Origin: JAZDCJ01 sp036311985
Lineage (GTDB): Bacteria; Actinomycetota; Actinomycetes; Actinomycetales; Micrococcaceae
Reading direction: 5' to 3' (one strand)
Assembly: GCF_036311985.1 (NCBI RefSeq)
Contig: NZ_JAZDCJ010000038.1
DNA: 64,000 bases
The notes under the pieces: generated by a model
Seen by the model: only the letters and a program-made list of their open reading frames with translations
Database searches by the model: none
Told to the model about the DNA's origin: nothing
Translations under genes and position numbers: made by a program
Shown here: positions 17,896 to 27,192 of the stretch, in pieces
Layout: each line of letters starts with the position of its first letter
Position numbering within the stretch: the first letter of the stretch is position 1

Positions 17896-19170
17896 TCAGC
17901 TCCGTCCGGACCCCGCCGCCGCCCGCGCGGCCGCGTGCACGGCCGCCTCGAGGGGACCGCGGGTCCCGGCCCACTTGACCGCGATGCCGGCTAGAAGGGC
18001 CACGACGGCGTACCACGCGTACAGCTCGACGCGGGGCATGGCCGCCGTCGCGCCGCTGAAGACGTCCAGGGCCACGAGGTGGGCCGAGTACAGGGTCAGC
18101 GTCGCCGCACCGGCCCCCGTCAGCGGCCACAGGAGGGCCTCGCCGACGCCGCCCAGCAGCGCCGAGAGCGCCAGGCAGGCCAGCTGGCACGCCCCGAGCA
18201 CGGCCACGGCGGTTCCCGCGACGTGGAGGACGTCGAGGGGCGAACCCGTGTGGGGTGCGGCGACGGCGAACCACCAGGGGCTGTCCTCGATGCCGCCGAG
18301 GCCCTGGCCCGTCGCCAGCCCCAGGCGCAGCCCTGCCGCGTCGATCCCGGCCGCGCCACGCAGCGACTCCTGCGCCGCCGCCGACGCGGTCAGGACAGCC
18401 GACGCCGCCCGCGCACCCAGCGCGGCCGCCGCGCCCGCAACGAGCAGGCCGAGCGCCACGGGAGGACGGTTGAGCTCCAGGCGTCCCACCGCGAGCCCGA
18501 GGAGCACGAATCCGGTCCACACCACCACGGGGTAGTAGCCCGTCACGAGCAGGTCCGCGGCAAGCGTCGCGGGGCGCAGCAGGTCGGCGAACACGGGCGA
18601 GCCGCCGACATCCGGCGGCGAGACGGCGGCCCGGACGAGCGGCAGCAGCACGAACAGGAGGACGGGGGAGAGGACGAGCCACCCGGCCGCCCAGGCGGAC
18701 AGGGCCCTCGCGGAAAGCCCCAGGAACGGGATCGCCAGGAGGAACAGGAGCCCGTAGTGGACCAGGATCACGGCGATGTGGGTGTCCAGCATCCCCGTTC
18801 CGAAGCCGAGCACGGCGATGAGGAGCGCGCGCACGGCCACGCCCCGGCGCGTCGCCGCGAGCCGCGGCCCGCGCCGTCCCGCCGCCCCACCGGTCAGGAG
18901 CGCGAGGCCGACGCCCGCGAGCACGGCGAAGAGGGCCGACGCCCGGCCGGCGAAGAGGACCGCGGCCCACGTCGGCTCGAGCGAGCCGTCCGTCGACGCC
19001 CCCGGGATGCCGCCCGCGCCCGTCCCCGCGAAGTCCGGGGCGGACAGCGGGACGATGTGCGTGGCCATCATGCCCAGCAGGGCCAGGCCGCGGGCCGCGT
19101 CGACCCCGGGGATGCGCGCCCGGGCACCGCTGCGCGATCCAGCCGCGTCCGGCGTCGTGCTCTTCGTCAT
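17896..19170 (-). CDS. DUF418/DUF1624-type membrane acyltransferase-like protein
   Basis: A 424-residue polytopic membrane protein with about 10 helices. The opening GVDAARGLALLGMMATH is typical of the heparan-N-acetyltransferase-like (DUF1624/DUF418) family, whose members are thought to acylate sugars or lipids across the membrane; the conserved helix-1 His is present. The ATG at 19170 is chosen because TAGGCT lies exactly 6 nt upstream; the GTG two codons earlier would sit inside that promoter. It is inserted between dapB and dapA on the other strand, so it is probably not part of the lysine pathway. Confidence 0.75.
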   Translation of the reverse strand: MTKSTTPDAAGSRSGARARIPGVDAARGLALLGMMATHIVPLSAPDFAGTGAGGIPGASTDGSLEPTWAAVLFAGRASALFAVLAGVGLALLTGGAAGRRGPRLAATRRGVAVRALLIAVLGFGTGMLDTHIAVILVHYGLLFLLAIPFLGLSARALSAWAAGWLVLSPVLLFVLLPLVRAAVSPPDVGGSPVFADLLRPATLAADLLVTGYYPVVVWTGFVLLGLAVGRLELNRPPVALGLLVAGAAAALGARAASAVLTASAAAQESLRGAAGIDAAGLRLGLATGQGLGGIEDSPWWFAVAAPHTGSPLDVLHVAGTAVAVLGACQLACLALSALLGGVGEALLWPLTGAGAATLTLYSAHLVALDVFSGATAAMPRVELYAWYAVVALLAGIAVKWAGTRGPLEAAVHAAARAAAGSGRS

Positions 19171-19176
19171 GTTCAC

Positions 19177-19182
19177 AGCCTA
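19177..19182 (-). promoter_or_regulatory. -10 of the acyltransferase-like gene, leaderless type
   Basis: TAGGCT on the minus strand, 6 nt before the ATG at 19170. Confidence 0.6.
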
Positions 19183-19220
19183 AGCGCGGCCGCGGAGGGC
19201 GCCGGGCGGGCCCGGAAGTG

Positions 19221-19226
19221 TAACGT
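19221..19226 (+). promoter_or_regulatory. dapA -10, leaderless type
   Basis: TAACGT, 7 nt before the ATG at 19234. Confidence 0.6.
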
Positions 19227-19233
19227 GGGAATC

Positions 19234-20151
19234 ATGTCTGATTCCGCATCCGGGACCCCGCGCCACGACTACCCCTTCGGCACCCTCGGCACCGCCATGG
19301 TCACGCCGTTCACCGTCGACGGAGCCGTCGACTACGCCGAGGCCGCCCGGCTGGCCGGACGCCTCGTCGACGACGGCTGCGACAGCCTCGTCGTCACGGG
19401 CACCACGGGGGAGACCTCGACGCTGACGGACGAGGAGAACCTCGGCATGTTCCGCACGGTCGTCGAGGCCGTCGGCGGGCGCGCGAAGGTCATCGCCGGG
19501 TCCACCACCAACGACACCGCCCACTCGGTCCGCCTCTCCCGCGAAGCGGCCGCGCTCGGCGTCGACGGACTGCTCGTCACGGCGCCGTACTACAACAAGC
19601 CCAGCCAGGCCGGCGTCCGGGCCCACGTGCTCGCCGTCGCCGACGCGACCGAGCTGCCCGTCATGGTCTACGACATCCCCGGCCGCGCCGGGATCGAGAT
19701 CACCGCCGAGACCCTCATCCGGCTCGCGGAACACCCTCGCATCGTCGCGCTCAAGGACGCCAAGGCCGACTACCAGTCGACGACGCGCGTCCTCGCGAAG
19801 ACCGACCTCCACGTCTACTCGGGCGACGACGGACTGACCCTGCCGCTCATGGCGGCCGGGGCGAAGGGCGTCATTTCCGTCACGGCGCACGTCGCGACGC
19901 GCGCCTACCGCCGCCTCGTCGACGCGATGCTCGCCGGCGACCTCGAGACCGCGCGCCGCCTGCACTTCGAGCTGGACCCGGTCCAGCGCGCCGTGATGAC
20001 CCACGTCCAGGGTGCCGTCGCCGCGAAGACGATCCTCAAGTGGCAGTCCGTCCTGCCCAACTCCGTGGTCCGCCTGCCGCTCGTGGAGCCGGACGAGGCC
20101 GAGCTCGCGCCCGTCCGCGCCGACCTCGCCGAGGCCGGGTGGGACTTCTAG
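19234..20151 (+). CDS. dapA: 4-hydroxy-tetrahydrodipicolinate synthase
   Basis: A 305-residue aldolase-type enzyme condensing pyruvate with aspartate semialdehyde, the committed step to lysine and diaminopimelate. Visible: GTTGETSTL, the catalytic Tyr in APYYNKPSQ, and the Schiff-base Lys in IVALKDAKAD. Length is normal. No ribosome site precedes the ATG, in line with a leaderless mRNA. RNase J follows 13 nt after the stop, as in mycobacteria. Confidence 0.96.
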   Translation: MSDSASGTPRHDYPFGTLGTAMVTPFTVDGAVDYAEAARLAGRLVDDGCDSLVVTGTTGETSTLTDEENLGMFRTVVEAVGGRAKVIAGSTTNDTAHSVRLSREAAALGVDGLLVTAPYYNKPSQAGVRAHVLAVADATELPVMVYDIPGRAGIEITAETLIRLAEHPRIVALKDAKADYQSTTRVLAKTDLHVYSGDDGLTLPLMAAGAKGVISVTAHVATRAYRRLVDAMLAGDLETARRLHFELDPVQRAVMTHVQGAVAAKTILKWQSVLPNSVVRLPLVEPDEAELAPVRADLAEAGWDF

Positions 20152-20164
20152 GAGGAGGCGGACG

Positions 20165-21871
20165 ATGAGCATGGATTCCGCGGCCCGGTTCCAGGACGCC
20201 AGCGAGGGGGCGCCGCCGCCGCTCGAGGACGGCACGCTGCGGATCGTCCCGCTCGGCGGGCTCGGCGAGATCGGCCGCAACATGGCCGTCTTCGAGATCG
20301 ACTCGAAGCTGCTCATCGTCGACTGCGGCGTGCTCTTCCCCGAGGAGTTCCAGCCGGGCGTGGACCTGATCCTGCCCGACTTCGGCTACCTCCGGGACCG
20401 GCTCGACGACGTCGTCGGGCTCGTCCTGACGCACGGCCACGAAGACCACATCGGCGCCGTCCCGTACCTGCTCCGGCTCAAGCCGGACATCCCGCTCATC
20501 GGCTCGCAGCTGACCCTGGCGCTCGTCGAGGCGAAGCTCGCCGAGCACCGCATCACCCCGCTCGCGCTCGCCGTCGCCGAAGGCGACCGCGAGCGGCTGG
20601 GGCCGTTCGAGTGCGAGTTCGTGGCCGTGAACCACTCGATCCCCGATGCCCTGGCCGTGTTCATCCGCACGGCCGCCGGCACCGTGCTGCACACGGGCGA
20701 CTTCAAGATGGACCAGTTGCCGCTCGACGGCCGCATCACCGACCTGCGCGCGTTCGCGCGCCTCGGCGAGGAGGGCGTGGACCTGTTCATGCCCGATTCC
20801 ACCAACGCCGACGTCCCCGGCTTCACGACGGCCGAACGGGAGATCGGCCCCGTCCTGCAGTCGCTCTTCGGCCGCGCCTCGCGGCGCATCGTCGTCGCCT
20901 CCTTCTCCTCCCACGTCCACCGCGTCCAGCAGGTGCTCGACGCCGCGGCCCGGCACGGGCGCAAGGTCGCCTTCGTGGGGCGCTCGATGGTGCGCAACAT
21001 GGCGATCGCCGCCCGGCTCGGCTACCTCGAGGTTCCCGAGGGCATCCTCGTCGACGTCAAGGAGGTCGAGAAGCTCCCCGACGACCGCGTCGTCCTGATG
21101 TCCACGGGCTCCCAGGGCGAGCCGATGGCCGCCCTGTCGCGGATGGCGAACGGCGACCACCGCATCGCCGTGGGCCCGGGGGACACCGTGATCCTGGCGT
21201 CGTCGCTCATCCCGGGCAACGAGAACGCCGTCTTCCGCATCATCAACGGGCTCATGCGGCTCGGGGCCGACGTGGTCCACAAGGGCAACGCCCGCGTCCA
21301 CGTCTCCGGCCACGCCTCGGCGGGCGAGCTGCTCTACTGCTACAACATCCTGCGGCCGCGCAACGTCATGCCGGTGCACGGCGAGACGCGGCACCTCATC
21401 GCCAACGGCCGCCTCGCCGAGCAGTCCGGGGTCGCCGCGGAGAACGTCCTCCTGACCGAGGACGGCTCCGTCGTCGACCTCCGGGACGGGCGGGCGCGGA
21501 TCGTCGGCCGCGTCGACTGCGGATTCGTCTACGTCGACGGCTCCAGCGTCGGCGACGTGACCGACGACGACCTCAAGGACCGCCGCATCCTCGGGGAGGA
21601 GGGCTTCATCTCCGTCGTCTCGGTCGTCAACCGCCAGACCGGATCGATCGTCTCCGGTCCGGACATCCACGCCCGCGGCGTCGCGGAGGACGAGTCCGTC
21701 TTCGAGGAGATCAAGCCGCGGATCGCGGCGGCGCTCGAGGAGGCCGTGCGCTCCAATCCGGACCACACGACCTACCAGCTGCAGCAAGTGGTGCGCCGGG
21801 TGATCGGGTCCTGGGTCAGCCGCAGGCTGCGCCGCAAGCCGATGATCGTCCCCGTGGTCCTGGAGGCCTGA
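20165..21871 (+). CDS. rnj: ribonuclease J
   Basis: A 568-residue metallo-beta-lactamase/beta-CASP RNase with 5' exo- and endonuclease activity. The zinc motif HGHEDH appears in LVLTHGHEDHIGAVP, with downstream ligands in VNHSIPDA and LHTGDFKMD; the beta-CASP core includes SSHVHRVQQVL and GHASAGEL, and the C-terminal domain is complete. GGAGGAGG lies 5 nt before the ATG. It follows dapA with 13 nt between and is likely co-transcribed. Confidence 0.96.
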   Translation: MSMDSAARFQDASEGAPPPLEDGTLRIVPLGGLGEIGRNMAVFEIDSKLLIVDCGVLFPEEFQPGVDLILPDFGYLRDRLDDVVGLVLTHGHEDHIGAVPYLLRLKPDIPLIGSQLTLALVEAKLAEHRITPLALAVAEGDRERLGPFECEFVAVNHSIPDALAVFIRTAAGTVLHTGDFKMDQLPLDGRITDLRAFARLGEEGVDLFMPDSTNADVPGFTTAEREIGPVLQSLFGRASRRIVVASFSSHVHRVQQVLDAAARHGRKVAFVGRSMVRNMAIAARLGYLEVPEGILVDVKEVEKLPDDRVVLMSTGSQGEPMAALSRMANGDHRIAVGPGDTVILASSLIPGNENAVFRIINGLMRLGADVVHKGNARVHVSGHASAGELLYCYNILRPRNVMPVHGETRHLIANGRLAEQSGVAAENVLLTEDGSVVDLRDGRARIVGRVDCGFVYVDGSSVGDVTDDDLKDRRILGEEGFISVVSVVNRQTGSIVSGPDIHARGVAEDESVFEEIKPRIAAALEEAVRSNPDHTTYQLQQVVRRVIGSWVSRRLRRKPMIVPVVLEA

Positions 21872-21920
21872 AAACGGGCGCCGGCGGCGTGTGGATCCCC
21901 GGATTTCCGCGCCGATTCGG

Positions 21921-21926
21921 TACGGT
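21921..21926 (+). promoter_or_regulatory. ftsK -10, leaderless type
   Basis: TACGGT, 6 nt before the ATG at 21933. Confidence 0.6.
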
Positions 21927-21932
21927 GGCCCT

Positions 21933-24839
21933 ATGGCGACCCGTACTTCCCCCAGCCGGTCGGCGGCCTCGAGCCGCTCCGGAACCGGCAAGACCGGGGC
22001 GCGCAGCACGTCGAAGGGCACGTCCGCGCGCTCCGGCCGGCAGCGCACCCCGGCCGCCCCGGACCCCGTAGAACACGACCTCCCGCTGCCCTTGCGCGCC
22101 GTGCGCGCCTCGTGGATGAGCCTCGCCCGGATCGTCGGCGGCGCCTTCCGCAAGATCGGCCGCGACGTGCGGCCAGAGCGCGACGTCCGGCGCGACGGGA
22201 CGGGACTGTTCCTCGTGATCGTGGCGGTCGTCGTCGCGAGCGTCGAATGGTGGGGGCTGCGCGGCGTCGGCTGGTACGGGACCACCGTGCACAACGTCTT
22301 CGGCGGGACCTTCGGCTACTTCGCCGTCGTGCTGCCCTTCGTCCTGCTCATCGGCGCCTTCCGGCTCTTCCGCTACCCGGAGGACGACCGCACGAACGGA
22401 CGCGTGGGCATCGGCCTGTCCCTCGCGATGGCCTCCGGCTCCGGGATCGCCCACGTCGTGGCCGGCGTGCCCTCGCTGAGCGACGCCCTCGACCAGTTGT
22501 GGGCCGGCGGCGGCATCGTCGGATTCCTCATGACCTCTCCCATCGCCGCGGTCGCGACGCGCTGGGGCGCCCTCGCGGTGATGATCGCGTTGGCGTTCCT
22601 GAGCCTGATGATCGTCACCGCCACGCCGTTCCGCCACATCCCCTCGCGGCTGCGCCAGGGCTACGAGTGGCTCATGGGCCAGCCCGCGGGCGGCGGCCAC
22701 GATGCCGGCGACGGATCCGCCGACGGGCACGACCAGAGCTACCTCTACGAGCGCGACGGCTCGAAGAAGCCGAAGAAGACGCGGCGCAAGCGCGGGATCT
22801 TCGGCCGCGGCGCGGACGAGGCCGCGGACGACGACGGCTACGCGGGCGACGAGGCCTACGACCACGCCGTGATCCGCGAGGAGGACGAGCGGGCGGAGGC
22901 CGCGGCGACGACGCGCCTCGACCCCGTCGCCGCCGAGGCGGCCGCGCCCGCCGTGCGGCCCGGCGTCAAGCGGCCCACGGCCGCAGAGAAGGCCATGGAG
23001 AAGGTCAAGCAGGACGTCGGCATCGCGCCCCGGGAAACGGGCGGCGAGCCCGTCACCGAGGCCATCGACACCGTCGCGCTCTCCGCACTGAACCGCGCCG
23101 GCGACGCCGTGCCGGCGGTCCCGTCGACCCCGGTCGCCCAGCCGGCGCCCCTGGCGCCCATCCCGCAGCGCACGGAGCAGCTCCAGCTCTCGGGCGACGT
23201 CGCCTACACCCTGCCCGAGTCCGGGTTCCTGCCCTCGGGGCCGCCCGCCAAGGAGCGCTCGGAGGCCAACGACGCCGTGGTGGCGGCGCTCACGGAGACG
23301 CTCGACCAGTTCAAGGTCGACGCCCAGGTGACCGGATTCAGCCGCGGCCCCACGGTGACCCGCTACGAGATCGAGCTCTCGCCGGGAACCAAGGTCGAGC
23401 GCGTGACGGCCTTGAGCAAGAACATCTCCTACGCCGTGGCCTCATCCGACGTGCGCATCCTCTCTCCCATTCCGGGCAAGAGCGCGATCGGCATCGAGAT
23501 CCCCAACGCCGACAAGGAGGTCGTGGCCCTCGGCGACGTCCTGCGCTCCAACGCCGCCCGCAAGACGGACCACCCGATGGTGATGGGCGTCGGCAAGGAC
23601 GTCGAGGGCGGCTTCGTCGTCGCCAACCTCGCGAAGATGCCGCACATGCTCGTCGCCGGCGCGACCGGTGCCGGCAAGTCCTCGTTCGTGAACTCGATGA
23701 TCACCTCGATCCTCATGCGCGCGACCCCGGACGAGGTCCGCATGGTCATGGTGGATCCCAAGCGCGTCGAGCTCACGGCCTACGAGGGCGTCCCGCACCT
23801 CATCACCCCGATCATCACCAACCCCAAGAAGGCCGCCGAGGCCCTGCAGTGGGTGGTGCGGGAGATGGACACGCGCTACGACGACCTCGCCAACTACGGC
23901 TACAAGCACATCGACGACTTCAACAAGGCCGTCCGCAACGGCAAGATCGTCCCGCCCGAGGGCTCCAAGCGCATCGTGAAGCCCTACCCCTACCTCCTGG
24001 TCATCGTCGACGAGCTCGCCGACCTGATGATGGTCGCGCCGCGCGACGTCGAGGACTCGATCGTGCGCATCACCCAGCTCGCCCGCGCCGCGGGCATCCA
24101 CCTGGTCCTGGCCACCCAGCGCCCCTCGGTCGACGTCGTGACGGGCCTGATCAAGGCCAACGTGCCCTCGCGCATGGCGTTCGCGACCTCCTCCGTCACC
24201 GACTCGCGCGTGGTCCTGGACCAGCCCGGCGCCGAGAAGCTGCTCGGCCAGGGCGACGCCCTCTTCCTGCCCATGGGGGCCTCGAAGCCCATGCGCGTCC
24301 AGGGCGCCTGGGTCACGGAATCGGAGATCCACCGGGTCGTCGAGCACGTCAAGGGCCAGCTGCAGGCCGTCTACCGCGAGGACGTCGCCGTCGAGGCACC
24401 CAAGAAGGAGATCGACGAGGACATCGGCGACGACCTCGAGCTGCTGCTGCAGGCCACGGAGCTCGTCGTCACGACCCAGTTCGGCTCGACCTCGATGCTC
24501 CAGCGCAAGCTCCGCGTCGGCTTTGCCAAGGCCGGGCGCCTCATGGACCTGCTCGAGTCCCGCGGCGTCGTCGGGCCCTCGGAGGGGTCCAAGGCCCGCG
24601 ACGTGCTCGTCAAGCCCGACGACCTGCCCGGGGTCCTGGCGACGATGCGCGGGGAGGAGGCCCCGGCGTCGTCCGACGACGCCCCGGCCCGCGAGGCCGC
24701 GCTGGCGGAAAACGCCAATGCCAACCACTACGGGACCGACCTCGTGGCCGAGGACCTCGAGCAGCGCACCCAGGCCGTGGACTACTACGACGGCGACGAC
24801 GGCGATTCCGAGGACGCCTGGGACCTCACCGGCAGGTAG
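21933..24839 (+). CDS. ftsK: DNA translocase FtsK
   Basis: A 968-residue septal DNA pump. After a basic Ser/Arg-rich start, about four membrane helices lie between residues 85 and 240, then an acidic and Ala/Pro-rich linker to about 430. The motor has Walker A GATGAGKSS and Walker B LLVIVDELADL; the C-terminal gamma winged helix (TQFGSTSMLQRKLRVG) reads KOPS-type sites on the chromosome. The ATG is leaderless by spacing. pgsA follows after 9 nt. Confidence 0.96.
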   Translation: MATRTSPSRSAASSRSGTGKTGARSTSKGTSARSGRQRTPAAPDPVEHDLPLPLRAVRASWMSLARIVGGAFRKIGRDVRPERDVRRDGTGLFLVIVAVVVASVEWWGLRGVGWYGTTVHNVFGGTFGYFAVVLPFVLLIGAFRLFRYPEDDRTNGRVGIGLSLAMASGSGIAHVVAGVPSLSDALDQLWAGGGIVGFLMTSPIAAVATRWGALAVMIALAFLSLMIVTATPFRHIPSRLRQGYEWLMGQPAGGGHDAGDGSADGHDQSYLYERDGSKKPKKTRRKRGIFGRGADEAADDDGYAGDEAYDHAVIREEDERAEAAATTRLDPVAAEAAAPAVRPGVKRPTAAEKAMEKVKQDVGIAPRETGGEPVTEAIDTVALSALNRAGDAVPAVPSTPVAQPAPLAPIPQRTEQLQLSGDVAYTLPESGFLPSGPPAKERSEANDAVVAALTETLDQFKVDAQVTGFSRGPTVTRYEIELSPGTKVERVTALSKNISYAVASSDVRILSPIPGKSAIGIEIPNADKEVVALGDVLRSNAARKTDHPMVMGVGKDVEGGFVVANLAKMPHMLVAGATGAGKSSFVNSMITSILMRATPDEVRMVMVDPKRVELTAYEGVPHLITPIITNPKKAAEALQWVVREMDTRYDDLANYGYKHIDDFNKAVRNGKIVPPEGSKRIVKPYPYLLVIVDELADLMMVAPRDVEDSIVRITQLARAAGIHLVLATQRPSVDVVTGLIKANVPSRMAFATSSVTDSRVVLDQPGAEKLLGQGDALFLPMGASKPMRVQGAWVTESEIHRVVEHVKGQLQAVYREDVAVEAPKKEIDEDIGDDLELLLQATELVVTTQFGSTSMLQRKLRVGFAKAGRLMDLLESRGVVGPSEGSKARDVLVKPDDLPGVLATMRGEEAPASSDDAPAREAALAENANANHYGTDLVAEDLEQRTQAVDYYDGDDGDSEDAWDLTGR

Positions 24840-24842
24840 CCT
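24837..24842 (+). promoter_or_regulatory. pgsA -10, leaderless type
   Basis: TAGCCT overlaps the ftsK stop codon and lies 6 nt before the GTG at 24849. Confidence 0.55.
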
Positions 24843-24848
24843 GATTCC

Positions 24849-25454
24849 GTGAGCCCATCGACCCCGGACGAGGCGCCGGCACCCGTCCCGACCCTGAACA
24901 TCGCCAACGTCCTGACGACGCTGCGGATCCTCATGGTCCCGCTCTTCGTCTGGTTCCTCGTCCTCGACGGCCAGGAGTACGGCCTGTGGCGCTGGCTCGC
25001 CGTGGCCGTGTTCGCCCTCGCGATGTACACGGACAAGCTCGACGGCGACCTCGCGCGCAGCCGCGGCCTCATCACCGACTTCGGCAAGATCGCCGACCCC
25101 ATCGCCGACAAGCTCCTGACGGGCTCGGCGCTCGTGGTGTTCTCGCTGCTGGGAGAGCTCTCGTGGTGGGTGACCATCCTCGTCCTCGTCCGGGAATGGG
25201 GCATCACCGCGCTGAGGATCGTCGTGATCCGCTACGGGGTCATCCCCGCGTCGAAGGGCGGCAAGATCAAGACGGTCGCGCAGACGGTGGCGATCTTCCT
25301 CTACCTGCTGCCCTTCACGCACACGCTGGAGTGGCTCGGTGTCATCGCGCTCGCGGCCATGCTCGCGGCGGCCGCCATCACGCTCTACACAGGCGTCGAG
25401 TACGTCGTCCAGGCGCTCAGGCTGCGCGCCGCGGCGCGGAAGGCGGCGCCGTGA
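24849..25454 (+). CDS. pgsA: CDP-alcohol phosphatidyltransferase (PgsA)
   Basis: A 201-residue membrane enzyme, most likely CDP-diacylglycerol-glycerol-3-phosphate 3-phosphatidyltransferase. The class motif is intact: DKLDGDLARSRG followed by DFGKIADPIADK, which supplies the four aspartates that bind metal and substrate. About five membrane helices. Its stop overlaps the next gene (GTGA). The same ftsK-pgsA-clgR order exists in M. tuberculosis (pgsA3). Confidence 0.92.
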   Translation: MSPSTPDEAPAPVPTLNIANVLTTLRILMVPLFVWFLVLDGQEYGLWRWLAVAVFALAMYTDKLDGDLARSRGLITDFGKIADPIADKLLTGSALVVFSLLGELSWWVTILVLVREWGITALRIVVIRYGVIPASKGGKIKTVAQTVAIFLYLLPFTHTLEWLGVIALAAMLAAAAITLYTGVEYVVQALRLRAAARKAAP

Positions 25455-25942
25455 CCACGCGGCCGGCGGCCCAGGGGCTCGTGGAGCGGGCGGCCGCCCT
25501 CGGGCTGACCGTGGCCACCGCCGAGTCCCTGACGGCGGGCATGGTGGCCGCCGCGATCGCCGACGTCCCCGGTTCCTCGGCGGTGCTGCGCGGGGGAGTC
25601 GTCTCCTACCACAACGACGTCAAGCACGGGCTGCTCGGCGTCGACGAGCGGCTCCTGGCCGAGCGCGGATCCGTGGACCCCGTGGTCGCGGAGCAGATGG
25701 CCAGCGGGGCCCGGCGCGCCTGCGGTGCCGACTACGCGGTCGCGACGACGGGAGTCGCCGGCCCGGCGGCGCACGATGGGCGCGAGGTCGGCACGGTGTA
25801 CCTGGGCCATGCCGGGCCGGGCGGCTCGGGGAGCCGGGAGCTTCGTCTCGACGGCGGGAGGCAGGAGATCCGCGCGGCAGCCCGCGACGCGGCGCTCGCG
25901 CTCCTGGGCTCGCTGCTGCCGCAGGCTCCGCCGTCCACATGA
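25451..25942 (+). CDS. CinA C-terminal domain amidohydrolase (PncC-like)
   Basis: A 163-residue stand-alone CinA C-terminal domain. It has TAESLTAGMVAAAI, PGSSAVLRGGVVSY with the conserved Asn in YHNDVKHGLLGV, and ATTGVAGP. Family members hydrolyse nicotinamide mononucleotide to nicotinate mononucleotide in pyridine-nucleotide recycling. The GTG overlaps the pgsA stop, so it is translated from the same mRNA. Confidence 0.88.
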   Translation: MTTRPAAQGLVERAAALGLTVATAESLTAGMVAAAIADVPGSSAVLRGGVVSYHNDVKHGLLGVDERLLAERGSVDPVVAEQMASGARRACGADYAVATTGVAGPAAHDGREVGTVYLGHAGPGGSGSRELRLDGGRQEIRAAARDAALALLGSLLPQAPPST

Positions 25943-25978
25943 TGTCCTGGACGCTGGCACGGGGCGCGCGGCTATGGA

Positions 25979-25984
25979 TAGGGT
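25979..25984 (+). promoter_or_regulatory. clgR -10 candidate
   Basis: TAGGGT about 120-215 nt upstream of the two possible clgR starts; it leaves a leader that contains a stable hairpin. Confidence 0.45.
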
Positions 25985-26015
25985 GGAAGGCGCGGGAACA
26001 AAACCCGTCCTTCGT

Positions 26016-26061
26016 CAGTTGAATGGATCGAGGGCCGCAACCGGATGCGGCCCCCGAACTG
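26016..26061 (+). promoter_or_regulatory. two-part stem-loop in the clgR leader
   Basis: GGGCCGCA (26032-26039) and TGCGGCCC (26046-26053) form a perfect stem with loop ACCGGA; CAGTT (26016-26020) and AACTG (26057-26061) can close it further out. It lies in the presumed leader, without a T tract. Confidence 0.5.
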
Positions 26062-26197
26062 ATCGTCAAGTAGGCGTGAGGACCGAAGGAGTAAGGCTTA
26101 ACACATGGTCAAGCAGCCCGTCACAGTCAACGGCGTCGTCCGCTGGCAGGATGTGGGATTGACAGAAGATGCCCGTCGCGACCAGAAGGAGCGCAAG

Positions 26198-26539
26198 ATG
26201 GTTGTCCTACGCCACGAAATCGGCGACGTCCTCCGTGATGTCCGCCAGCGCCAGGGCCGCACCCTGCGCGAAGTCTCGCACGACGCCCGCGTGTCCCTCG
26301 GCTACCTCTCCGAGGTCGAGCGCGGCCAGAAGGAGGCCTCGTCCGAGCTGCTCTCCTCGATCTGCGGGGCGCTCGACGTCCCGCTGTCCCTGATGCTCCG
26401 CGAGGTCAGTGACCGTGTCGCCCTCGCGGAAGGCGTCGAGGTCCCGGACACCGTGCCCTCCGAGCTGTCCTCCGAGTTCGGCACGCTGCCGCGCGAGTGG
26501 GCCGACGGGGTGGCCAACGGCCTCGCCTCCAGCCGCTGA
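26198..26539 (+). CDS. clgR: XRE-family transcriptional regulator ClgR
   Basis: A 113-residue HTH activator of Clp proteases and other proteostasis genes in actinobacteria. The HTH lies at about 10-60 (IGDVLRDVRQRQGRTLREVS, ARVSLGYLSEVERGQKEAS). The ATG at 26198 has GAAGGAGC upstream and matches the usual ClgR N-terminus (VLRHEIGDVL). An in-frame ATG at 26105, also behind an AAGGAG, would add 31 residues and stays open, so two products are possible. The C-terminus lacks the LAA-type degron of Streptomyces ClgR and ends ASSR. Confidence 0.9.
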   Translation: MVVLRHEIGDVLRDVRQRQGRTLREVSHDARVSLGYLSEVERGQKEASSELLSSICGALDVPLSLMLREVSDRVALAEGVEVPDTVPSELSSEFGTLPREWADGVANGLASSR

Positions 26540-26576
26540 CCGGCCGGCCGCCTCCGCGGAGGACGGCCGCAACCGC

Positions 26577-26603
26577 AAAGGGCCCGCCATCGGCGGGCCC
26601 TTT
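26577..26603. terminator. bidirectional terminator, clgR / marR
   Basis: AAAGGGCCCGCC, loop ATC, GGCGGGCCCTTT. The A tract on one side and T tract on the other make it a terminator for both convergent genes. Confidence 0.85.
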
Positions 26604-26640
26604 CGCATGCCGCCCCGCGGCCGGCGCCCCGGGGAAGCGC

Positions 26641-27132
26641 CTACTGGGGGTCCTTGAGGTAGGACTCGTTCAGGCGCGTCAGGAGGGCAGCGAGGCGGCT
26701 GAGGTCGTCGACGTCCCACTCGGCGAGCTGCTGCAGGAAGACGAGCCGCCGAGCGGCCTGCGCCGCCTCCAGCTGACGGGCCCCGGCCTCGGTGAGCGTG
26801 ATCGCCTGGGCCCGGCCGTCGGCGGGATCGGCGTCCTTGCGCACCACGCCGAGCTGCTCGAGCATCGCGACCTGCCGGCTCACCGACGGCTTGCCGACAC
26901 CGATCTCCGCGGCGAGGTCCGTGAGCCTCAGGCTCCCACGGCGCTGGAGGGTCCGGAGCAGGCCGTAGGCGCCGGGTTCCATGTCGGGGTGGACCTGCCG
27001 GGCGACCTTGTTTCCGTTGGCGCGGGCCCTCCGCCACAGCATGCTCAGCTGCTCTTCCATGTCGTGCACGGCCTGGAGGCGTTCCGGCCCCGGCGCGGGG
27101 GCCGTGGGTGACGGCAACGCTGTATCGGTCAT
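26641..27132 (-). CDS. MarR-family transcriptional regulator
   Basis: A 163-residue winged-helix repressor-type protein. The DNA-binding core is at about 55-110 (LRTLQRRGSLRLTDLAAEIG, VGKPSVSRQVAMLEQLGVV, then the wing around ADPADGRAQAI). Ligand and targets are unknown. ATG 27132 is preferred over the one three codons upstream because TAAGAT lies 7 nt before it, again without a ribosome site. Confidence 0.85.
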   Translation of the reverse strand: MTDTALPSPTAPAPGPERLQAVHDMEEQLSMLWRRARANGNKVARQVHPDMEPGAYGLLRTLQRRGSLRLTDLAAEIGVGKPSVSRQVAMLEQLGVVRKDADPADGRAQAITLTEAGARQLEAAQAARRLVFLQQLAEWDVDDLSRLAALLTRLNESYLKDPQ

Positions 27133-27139
27133 AGCGACC

Positions 27140-27145
27140 ATCTTA
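27140..27145 (-). promoter_or_regulatory. marR -10, leaderless type
   Basis: TAAGAT on the minus strand, 7 nt before the ATG at 27132. Confidence 0.55.
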
Positions 27146-27192
27146 GGGCCGGTGCCGGGGATGTCACAGCGGCTCCGTGGGAGAATGGAGGC

